Source: Muribaculaceae bacterium (GTDB lineage Bacteria; Bacteroidota; Bacteroidia; Bacteroidales; Muribaculaceae). From it: a DNA stretch of 8,911 bases. A program made the translations under genes and the position numbers. Below, one piece after another: positions 1 through 5,738 of the stretch. The notes under the pieces were generated by a model. The model did no database searches, was not told where the DNA came from, and saw only the letters and a program-made list of their open reading frames with translations. The stretch spans positions 1 through 8,911 of the forward strand of contig JAIDUY010000521.1 of NCBI GenBank assembly GCA_029059965.1, given 5' to 3'. How positions within the stretch are numbered: position 1 is the first letter of the stretch; each line of letters begins with the position of its first letter.

Positions 1-156
1 CAGTCTTCGATTTCGTTTTGAAAATAAAGTTGCGTTGTCTAAGTGTCAAATCTGTAGTATATCTCAATCTAATCCAATAAGTTATAAATGCTAAAAATCA
101 TATAACTGAATTTGGGCGGAATTAATTGTGTGCTGATGTATTAAATTACCTTATCA
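1..156. other. AT-rich intergenic stretch without a gene
   Basis: This part is clearly richer in A and T than the GC-rich coding DNA that follows, and stop codons are frequent in all frames. I see no coding region, tRNA or known RNA motif in it. Together with 157-284 it makes a gene-free stretch of about 284 bases beyond the stop codon of the last minus-strand gene. Its only internal signals are the promoter-like pattern at 19-50 and the palindrome that begins at 157. Confidence 0.6.
19..50 (-). promoter_or_regulatory. Weak promoter-like pattern pointing off the left edge
   Basis: On the minus strand, TTTG (47-50) is followed after 20 nt by TATTTTCA (19-26). The spacing fits the Bacteroidetes promoter layout (TTTG at -33, TAnnTTTG at -7), but the -7 box matches only partly: TA is present, while its TTTG half reads TTCA. 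If real, it would start a transcript near position 12 for a gene lying to the left of the window. In AT-rich DNA such a match can easily arise by chance. Confidence 0.2.
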
Positions 157-251
157 TCGCATCTCTCCGGTGCTTTTTGCCTTGTTCTTCAGTCACGTAG
201 CTACGGCTACGCTCCTTCATCACAAGACAAAAATCACTCAGAGATATGCGA
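157..251. repeat. 95-bp imperfect palindrome (REP-like element or large hairpin)
   Basis: The two halves are imperfect reverse complements centred near 203-204. Paired blocks, outside to inside, are 157-162 with 246-251 (TCGCAT/ATGCGA), 164-167 with 241-244, 169-172 with 235-238 (one G-T pair), 174-179 with 228-233 (TTTTTG/CAAAAA), 181-184 with 223-226 (CTTG/CAAG) and 196-201 with 206-211 (CGTAGC/GCTACG) around a TACG loop. That gives about 30 pairs with small internal loops. The region 185-195 against 212-222 does not pair; it contains a direct similarity instead (TTCAGTCA and TTCATCA). The element starts 34 bp beyond the stop codon of the last gene of the operon. It may be a dispersed palindromic repeat of the REP type, or a terminator or stability hairpin for the operon transcript. 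An open frame across it (from GTG at 170) is judged spurious. Confidence 0.7.
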
Positions 252-284
252 CCCCGGCATTAACAAATATTGGAGAACCGGCTC

Positions 285-1163
285 TTAATCTACTTTCGAG
301 AAGCGCATTACTGTATTCAGGAGCGGGAACCTCAGCGCGAGGATTCCCGCTTCGGCGTCGTAGGACGCATGGTTCTCGCTCGCCACGGGACGCCCCTCGG
401 CGTCGAGCCACTCGAGGTCGTAGTGGTCGGCGAAGCGGGTCGGACGAAGGCGTCCCTTGACGCGCAGCGGCGCCCAAAGGACGCTCTGATGACGCGCACC
501 GTCGAGATAGACAAGCGAATAGCTGCCGTCGGCCTCAAGTAGTGCAGCCAAGGTGTAGAATCCGCCCGGCACAGCCGTGGCGCGCTCGTTCTCGCGGTCG
601 AGATAGGTCCATACGCCTTCAACAGGGTCGGATGATGACTTAACGGCATCAATCAGACTGTCGACGCAGACATAGGGTGCAGTCCGCAATGCAGGCAGGG
701 CCTCGACGCTCGCGGTATTCCTCAGCACTCTGAGTCCGTGAGGATTATCGTAGTCGGGGATGTCGCCTGCAAGTCGGTCGTAGTCGACGGGAATCGTTGC
801 CGCGGCATGACGCGAGCCTATGTCGACCGCGGCGCCGTCGCGCCAGACGCGAAGCACCAGCGACAGGGCCGCCGGCGAGCCCTCGTAGCGCAGCGGCGCA
901 CGTCCTTCGGCAGCGAGGGAGTCGCCGACATAGTAGCGGTAAGGTATTTCGAGGCCTGTCAGGGGGTCGTCTGCACCGCAGCCCACGATGTCGGCCTCGA
1001 CTCGCAGACTGTCGTCCCAGCGAAGCGCCACGGTGCGTGTCGATGTGCGCGGCGCCTCGAATCGTACATGACGAACAAGCTCGCCCACGGGCTGCGAAGC
1101 CGTCGCCGCGGCAGCGGCGGCAAGCGCGGCACACGCAATCAGAATCTTAACGGGCGATTTCAT
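285..1163 (-). CDS. Exported protein of unknown function, 292 aa
   Basis: I do not recognise a named family. Residues 1-23 form a Sec signal peptide: K2 and K6, then a very alanine-rich hydrophobic core, with likely cleavage near ATA/SQP, so the mature protein is periplasmic or surface-located. An early LIAC sequence (C11) lies too close to the N-terminus to be a convincing lipobox. Residues 25-130 look like a beta-rich domain. The C-terminal half (about 165-292) begins with DSLIDAV and VEGVWTYLDRE (181-191), followed by PGGFYTLA, YSLVYLDG, LRVKGRLRPT and a closing FPLLNTVMRFSKV. This pattern of short strands I associate with hypothetical exported proteins of Bacteroidales (recollection, not a search). 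The ATG at 1163 lies inside the end of miaA, giving a 17-bp overlap, which makes this the last gene of the four-gene operon. No catalytic motif is evident. Confidence 0.8.
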   Translation of the reverse strand: MKSPVKILIACAALAAAAAATASQPVGELVRHVRFEAPRTSTRTVALRWDDSLRVEADIVGCGADDPLTGLEIPYRYYVGDSLAAEGRAPLRYEGSPAALSLVLRVWRDGAAVDIGSRHAAATIPVDYDRLAGDIPDYDNPHGLRVLRNTASVEALPALRTAPYVCVDSLIDAVKSSSDPVEGVWTYLDRENERATAVPGGFYTLAALLEADGSYSLVYLDGARHQSVLWAPLRVKGRLRPTRFADHYDLEWLDAEGRPVASENHASYDAEAGILALRFPLLNTVMRFSKVD

Positions 1164-2073
1164 CGCACATACTCAGTACGCGGTCGGTAAACTCCTCGCG
1201 GCCAAGGTCGTAAGGTAGCCAGTTGATTGTGAATCCGCGCCGCTCCATGCCACGGAACCATGTCATCTGCCGCTTGGCGAACTGATGTATGGCCGTTTCG
1301 AGCGCCTGCTCCATCTCACCGCGGCTCATGCTTCCGATGGCATGTAGAGTAAGGAACTTGTACTCAAGACCATAGTATATCAGATTCTCGGGCGGGATGC
1401 CGCTGTCGAGCAGACGGCGCACCTCGCCGAGCATGTCCTCGTCGGCGAAACGGCGGCGCAGACGCTCGCTGATGAGCCTCCGCCTGTCGTCGCGCGGTAT
1501 GTCCACGCCGACAATCAGCGCCTTGCGCGGACGCCCCGTGCGGGCAGCCTCGGCCTCAGCGGGATGGGCGGCATAGTAAGTCTCTATCTCTATGGCTCTT
1601 GTGGCGCGCGCAACCGTATCGGTGTCGGTGGTATTGTGCAGGCGCTTCATCGATGCCAGTATGGCAGTCAGCTCGTCGAGGCTCTTGCCCGCGAGGCTCT
1701 GCCGCAGCTCCTCGTCGCGGGGCACTTCGGGCAGGGCGAGCCCCTTGAGCAGGGTCTCGACGTACATGCCCGTGCCGCCGACGACAATGGCCTTGCGGCC
1801 CCGCGAAGCGATGTCGTCGAGCGCGGCCGAGGCATCGCGCAGATATTCGAAAAGATTGTAGCGGTAGCCCGCCGGGGCTATGTCAATCATGTGGTAAGGC
1901 ACCTCGCCGTAGTCGCCGAGGTCCTTGCCCGTGCCTACGTCCATTCCCCTGTAAATCTGACGGCTGTCGGCGCTGACAATCTCGCCGCCGGTGCGGCGTG
2001 CGAGATCGACGCCGCGCTGTGTCTTGCCGCAGGCCGTCGGGCCGACTATGGCGATAAGGGGCGCGTCGCTCAT
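1147..2073 (-). CDS. miaA: tRNA dimethylallyltransferase (MiaA), divergent Bacteroidetes form
   Basis: MiaA transfers a dimethylallyl group from DMAPP to N6 of A37 in tRNAs that read UNN codons; it is cytoplasmic. The protein has 308 residues, normal for the family. Visible motifs are the P-loop GPTACGKT (11-18; usually GPTASGKT), SADSRQIYRGMDVGTGK (34-50) with the DSxQxY element for DMAPP/tRNA binding, YHMID, GGTGMYVETLLKGL, a TRAIEI segment and KRQMTWFR (267-274). The usual GYKE-type segment is replaced by YYGLEYKFLTL (from 233). This resembles my memory of the second MiaA found in Bacteroides species. I chose ATG 2073 because it overlaps the upstream stop codon as ATGA and starts just before the P-loop; an in-frame ATG at 2112 would add 13 unlikely residues. 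Its 3' end overlaps the next gene by 17 bp. Confidence 0.95.
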   Translation of the reverse strand: MSDAPLIAIVGPTACGKTQRGVDLARRTGGEIVSADSRQIYRGMDVGTGKDLGDYGEVPYHMIDIAPAGYRYNLFEYLRDASAALDDIASRGRKAIVVGGTGMYVETLLKGLALPEVPRDEELRQSLAGKSLDELTAILASMKRLHNTTDTDTVARATRAIEIETYYAAHPAEAEAARTGRPRKALIVGVDIPRDDRRRLISERLRRRFADEDMLGEVRRLLDSGIPPENLIYYGLEYKFLTLHAIGSMSRGEMEQALETAIHQFAKRQMTWFRGMERRGFTINWLPYDLGREEFTDRVLSMCDEIAR

Positions 2074-3398
2074 CGGTTCTTGCGGCGCAGAATGCCCGTC
2101 ATACGATGCCACAGGGAACGCAGGCGGAAGAAATGACGGTCTTCGTTGTTATATGCCACGGCGAACCATGTGGTGTCGTCGTAGTCCACCTTCCACTCGC
2201 GCAGGTCGCCGAGGCGGAACGTGGGGCGGTAGTGCTTGACGGGATAGAGACGGCGGCCGTTGCGGTCGTAGGTCTTCCAGGCCATGGTGATGGTGTGGAT
2301 GCGGTAGAGCTCGTTGGCCAGCGTTCCGGCTAAGGTGCCGCTCTGCAGGGCGCAGTCGAGCATATAGGCATTGTACCAGCGGTCGTCGGCGGCTCCGACG
2401 GCGTTGCGCTGTTCGGGACGGATGAAGACGGCGTAGTGCATCGTGTTGGCTCCGGCGGCGATGTCGTTGCCGGTGTAGCAGTAGCGCTCCTCGAAGTCCT
2501 CCATGCCGCTGAGCTCCTCGAAGAGCAGGCGCGCCTCGCCCGAGCCCATCGACTGACGCGAACCGACGACGGTCTCCATGGGGGTGTCCCACATACCGTC
2601 CTCGCCCATGTGCAGCAGCAGCTCGTTGCCGCAGAACACGAGGAAGCGCACGCGGGTGGTATTGGCTCGCTCCGGACGTGCCTCGTCGACGGTCATGAAG
2701 AGGCTGTACATATTGGCATAGCGTGCGCCCATCACCACAAGCGAGATGACGTAGACCGCCAATGGCATGTAGATGAAGAAGAAACGGTCAGGGGCGTTGA
2801 TGTCGGAATTGATGTAGCGGGCGAAGTAGTACCAGTACTCCACGGCGCCGAGCAGCACGCTCACCAGCAGCATCATCGACGCCTGATAGCGTGTCTCGCG
2901 GTAGTAGAGCGTGCCCATGACGCTGTCGCCGGCGTAGAAGCCGTTGTAGCGGCGGCAGTCGCGACAGTGTCGGCTGCTCTGCCCCGCCAGCAGCGACCAT
3001 GCGCAGAAGAAGGCCGCCACGGGGAAGATGATAAGGCAGGCCACGAAGGGAATCTCGGCGTTATAGAGCTCGAGATGAATCTGCGCGGGCACAAGCCAGT
3101 CGGTGCAGAGGATGACCACACCGAACATGACGCACATACTCACGAACATGATGCGTACGGCGGTGCGTATCAGCAGCGTGCAGCCACGCAGGCCGTCGTA
3201 GAAACGACTGCGCAGCAGCGTCACCAGAATGTATATTTCGGCGAAGCATATAAAGGGCAGCCACATGCGCCTGATGAACAGGGCACAGGCCATGGGCACC
3301 ATGATGGCGCCGAAAGCCAGGGCCCAGTTGCGCCACATGGCTCTGAATACGGCCTTGAAGCCGTTATCGCCGGCGGGACGCTCCATGTAGTTGTTCAT
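2070..3398 (-). CDS. Polytopic membrane protein of unknown function, 442 aa
   Basis: I do not recognise this family. The N-terminal half has about six hydrophobic segments (roughly 25-41, 45-62, 79-99, 117-137, 174-192, 206-224), so it is an inner-membrane protein. Between segments four and five lies HCRDC (144-148), a CxxC that could bind metal or be redox-active. The hydrophilic C-terminal half (about 245-442) should form a soluble domain. Residues 250-330 (RFLVF, a W270-D-T-P segment, EARLLFEEL at 288-296, then MHYAVFIRP) resemble the order of elements in a Nudix fold, but the Nudix box is degenerate; this is a tentative reading. The peptidase stop and this ATG overlap as TGATG; a GTG at 3401 in the same frame is an alternative start. 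The stop overlaps miaA as ATGA. The gene therefore sits inside the operon and is probably translationally coupled on both sides. Confidence 0.85.
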   Translation of the reverse strand: MNNYMERPAGDNGFKAVFRAMWRNWALAFGAIMVPMACALFIRRMWLPFICFAEIYILVTLLRSRFYDGLRGCTLLIRTAVRIMFVSMCVMFGVVILCTDWLVPAQIHLELYNAEIPFVACLIIFPVAAFFCAWSLLAGQSSRHCRDCRRYNGFYAGDSVMGTLYYRETRYQASMMLLVSVLLGAVEYWYYFARYINSDINAPDRFFFIYMPLAVYVISLVVMGARYANMYSLFMTVDEARPERANTTRVRFLVFCGNELLLHMGEDGMWDTPMETVVGSRQSMGSGEARLLFEELSGMEDFEERYCYTGNDIAAGANTMHYAVFIRPEQRNAVGAADDRWYNAYMLDCALQSGTLAGTLANELYRIHTITMAWKTYDRNGRRLYPVKHYRPTFRLGDLREWKVDYDDTTWFAVAYNNEDRHFFRLRSLWHRMTGILRRKNR

Positions 3399-5614
3399 CA
3401 CAGACCGAGATTATCGGCGAAGTAGCGGAACATACGTCCGTACACCACCGCGCGGGCATTGCAGCCGTTGATGGAATGATTCATGTTGGGGAATACGAAC
3501 ATATCGCAGAAAATGCCCGATGCCTGGAGCGTCGACACATACTGCAGACTGTTGGCGGGGTGGACGTTATCGTCCAGGGTGCCGTACATCAGCAGCAGCG
3601 GGCAGGCCAGCGAGGTGGCGCGGCGCAGCGCCGACGAGCTGTTGTATCCGCTTTCGTTCTGCTGGGGCGTGAGCATGTAGCGCTCGGTGTAGACGGTGTC
3701 GTAGAAGCGCCAGTCGGTCACAGGAGCGATAGACACGGCGGCGGCGAAGGGGGCGCCGTCGGCGCTGGCGGCCATCAGTGTCTCGTAGCCGCCGTAGCTC
3801 CAGCCGCATATGCCTATCTTCGACGAATCGACATAGGGAAGCGAGGCAAGATAACGGGCTGCGGCGAGCTGGTCGATGGTCTCGAAATGGCCGAGATTGC
3901 GGTAGACGGCTGTGCGGAAGGCTGTGCCGCGTCCGCCGGTGCCGCGTCCGTCGACGCAGACCACGATGAAGCCTTTCGAGGCGAAGTAGTCCTCCCACCC
4001 GAGATTCCACTTGCGGAGCACGCTCTGGCTGCCGGGGCCGGAGTACTGGGTCATGACCACGGGATAACGGCGCGAGGGGTTGAAGTCGCGGGGCTTGACC
4101 ATGAATCCGTTGAGCTCGTTGCCGTCGGAATTGAAGGTGAAGAACTCCGTGGCGGCTTTCAGGGACACGGCGCGCGAGGAATAGGACGAGTTGTCGCCCA
4201 TTGCACGCAGCTCGCGGCCGTCGGCGCGGCGAAGGGTGTAGGTCGGCGGAGTGTCGGTGTTGCTGTAGCTCATCAGCATGGAGCCCATGCCCGGAGCGAA
4301 TACAGCCGCCGTGGTGCCCTCGGTGGCTCCGATGGCGGTTACGGCGCCGCGGCGGTCCATGCGGTAGACGGTGCGGTCCATAGGCGTGGGAGCGGCGGCC
4401 TGGTAGTAGACGTTGCCGGCGGCGTCGATGCCGTAGAAGTCGGTAGCGTCGACTCCGGCGGCGCTGACCTCGCCCAGGGGAGCGCCGGCATAGCTGTAGC
4501 GGGTGTAGCGGGTATAGCCCGACTCGTCACAGGCCACGGCGAAGTTGTCGGGACCGAGCCACAGGCCCTCGTAGACTATAGGCTCAATCCATGCCGGGCT
4601 CTCGTAGGCGTAGACGCTCTTGGAAACGGTGCTCTTGGGGTTGGTGACGAAAAGCTCGAAGCGGTTCTGGTCGCGGTTGAGGGTGGACACCATCAGCTTC
4701 TCGGGAGTCGGGCCGTAGGCTATGCGGGGAATGTAGTGGGGATTGCCGGGCAGGTCTATCTGCTTGGTCTTGCGTGTCTCGACGTCGTAGCTGTGCAGGC
4801 GCACCGTCGAGTTGGGCTGTCCGGCCACGGGATAGCGGTAGCTCATCGTGCCGGGATAGAGCGTGTACTCCTCCATCGGGTCGCATGTGCCGCGGTAGAG
4901 GGGCAGGGTGTAGACCGGCACCGCGCTTTGGTCGAAGCTCAGATAGCACAGGTTCAGGTTGTCGGGCGCCCATGTCATTGCCGAGGTGAGGCTGAACTCC
5001 TCCTCGTAGGTCCAGTCGGTGGCGCCGTAGATGGTGCCGTCTACGCTGCCGCCGGTGGTGACAGGGATTTCTGTGCCGTAGTCGAGTTTGGCGCAGTAGA
5101 TGTTGCCCTCGGCCACGAAGGCCACCATGCGCGAGTCGGGCGAGAACAGCGGGTCGCGCTGGCGCGCAAATTCCTTGGACAGCGGCTTGAGCAGGCGCGT
5201 GCGCACCTCGTAGACGTAGTACTCGGCCTCGAACGAGCGGCGGTAGACCGCTTCGGGCATGCGCCACAGCAGAATCTTAGAGGCGTCGGGGCTGAGGGTG
5301 AAGCCTTCGAAGTCGGGCAGCGTGGTCTCGCGCGTATGGTCGATGTCGAACAGGGTCTCGCGCTCGGCACCGTCGCTTACGGCACGCACGGTCAGGCGCT
5401 TGCCGTCGGCGCTCTGCTCCACATATCCGCTGCCGTCGGGCGTGAACACCACCGTGGTGCGGGGAGCCTGATTGTCGGGGAAGACATAGGGCGCGATGGC
5501 CGACACATCGGCGCTGCGCATGGGTATGGCCGCGTCTGCCGCGGCAATGCCGAAGACGGCGGCCGCGACGGCGACGGCATTTCGTATGGTCATAAGATTC
5601 TTTTTCGGGTTCAT
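3398..5614 (-). CDS. Exported dipeptidyl peptidase IV (S9 family serine peptidase)
   Basis: This enzyme releases X-Pro or X-Ala dipeptides from peptide N-termini in the periplasm or at the cell surface. With the start at 5614 it has 738 residues. A signal peptide (1-28, KK then an Ala/Val core, cleavage near ADA/AIP) is followed by a beta-propeller (DPPIV_N type, about 60-480) and a C-terminal alpha/beta-hydrolase domain (about 500-738). All diagnostic residues are visible: DWTYEEEFS with the Glu pair (205-206) that binds the substrate amino terminus, the oxyanion Tyr in QYSGPGSQ (524), the nucleophile Ser606 in GWSYGG, Asp681 in GTLDDNVH and His713 in MNHSING. The spacing between them closely follows human DPP IV. 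An in-frame ATG at 5641 lies upstream of the promoter box and is unlikely; ATG 5593 (731 aa, still with a signal peptide) is a real alternative. It is the first gene of the four-gene operon. Confidence 0.95.
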   Translation of the reverse strand: MNPKKNLMTIRNAVAVAAAVFGIAAADAAIPMRSADVSAIAPYVFPDNQAPRTTVVFTPDGSGYVEQSADGKRLTVRAVSDGAERETLFDIDHTRETTLPDFEGFTLSPDASKILLWRMPEAVYRRSFEAEYYVYEVRTRLLKPLSKEFARQRDPLFSPDSRMVAFVAEGNIYCAKLDYGTEIPVTTGGSVDGTIYGATDWTYEEEFSLTSAMTWAPDNLNLCYLSFDQSAVPVYTLPLYRGTCDPMEEYTLYPGTMSYRYPVAGQPNSTVRLHSYDVETRKTKQIDLPGNPHYIPRIAYGPTPEKLMVSTLNRDQNRFELFVTNPKSTVSKSVYAYESPAWIEPIVYEGLWLGPDNFAVACDESGYTRYTRYSYAGAPLGEVSAAGVDATDFYGIDAAGNVYYQAAAPTPMDRTVYRMDRRGAVTAIGATEGTTAAVFAPGMGSMLMSYSNTDTPPTYTLRRADGRELRAMGDNSSYSSRAVSLKAATEFFTFNSDGNELNGFMVKPRDFNPSRRYPVVMTQYSGPGSQSVLRKWNLGWEDYFASKGFIVVCVDGRGTGGRGTAFRTAVYRNLGHFETIDQLAAARYLASLPYVDSSKIGICGWSYGGYETLMAASADGAPFAAAVSIAPVTDWRFYDTVYTERYMLTPQQNESGYNSSSALRRATSLACPLLLMYGTLDDNVHPANSLQYVSTLQASGIFCDMFVFPNMNHSINGCNARAVVYGRMFRYFADNLGL

Positions 5615-5618
5615 AGCG

Positions 5619-5626
5619 CAAAAGTA
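5619..5626 (-). promoter_or_regulatory. Bacteroidetes -7 promoter box for the peptidase-miaA operon
   Basis: On the minus strand the box reads TACTTTTG, a full match to the Bacteroidetes -7 consensus TAnnTTTG. No clear TTTG is seen at the -33 position; the area around 5645-5650 reads TGTTTT at best. The expected transcript start is around 5612-5615, practically on the ATG at 5614. Translation would therefore be nearly leaderless from 5614, or would start at ATG 5593 after a leader of about 20 nt with an A-rich segment. Confidence 0.6.
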
Positions 5627-5649
5627 CAAATAAAACGCCATAAAACAGT

Positions 5650-5691
5650 CCGCCCGCCCCCGCTTTTTTGTACAAAAGCGAAGGAGGGCGG
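5650..5691 (-). terminator. Hairpin terminator of the DUF4493/PCMD unit
   Basis: The arms are CCGCCC (5650-5655) with GGGCGG (5686-5691) and CGCTTTT (5661-5667) with AAAAGCG (5674-5680). Two more G-C pairs (5657-5658 with 5683-5684) lie in a mismatched middle, and the loop is TTGTAC. On the minus strand the hairpin is followed by ACTGTTTTATGG, a short T-run. It lies about 48 bp beyond the stop codon of the PCMD lipoprotein and just upstream of the peptidase promoter, so it separates the two transcription units. Confidence 0.6.
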
Positions 5692-5700
5692 ATTGAGAGC

Positions 5701-5720
5701 TCAGGAACCGACGGTCCTGA
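5701..5720 (-). other. Short inverted repeat just beyond the PCMD gene
   Basis: TCAGGA (5701-5706) is repeated inverted as TCCTGA (5715-5720) around 8 nt that contain CCG and CGG. It lies 18 bp after the stop codon of the lipoprotein gene and next to the larger hairpin. No T-run follows directly, so it may support 3'-end stability or form part of a two-hairpin terminator. Confidence 0.4.
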
Positions 5721-5738
5721 TATGAATTCTACAGTTTC

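Noticed and set aside
170..460. A small plus-strand frame beginning in the palindrome
   Set aside because: It starts with GTG in one arm of the palindrome, then runs opposite the 3' end of the exported-protein gene and becomes an Arg-rich stretch typical of an antisense frame.
1131..1163. A lipobox reading (LIAC, Cys11) in the signal peptide of the last exported protein
   Set aside because: The Cys comes too early, leaving too short a hydrophobic core; the long Ala-rich core and a later cleavage site fit an ordinary Sec signal better.
2074..2112. A longer miaA start at ATG 2112
   Set aside because: It would add 13 residues before the P-loop region and overlap the upstream gene by 43 bp; the ATG at 2073 overlaps the upstream stop as ATGA, the usual coupled arrangement.
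2436..3425. A 329-codon plus-strand frame rich in His, Ala and Val
   Set aside because: It lies wholly opposite the membrane protein gene, whose hydrophobic segments and coupled start and stop are convincing; the antisense product has no plausible domain.
3476..5725. A 749-codon open frame on the plus strand, antisense to the peptidase gene
   Set aside because: It mirrors the GC-rich codon usage of the DPP IV gene, its composition is extreme (Gly, Val, Ala, His) and it has no recognisable domain, while the opposite strand encodes a complete enzyme with all catalytic residues.
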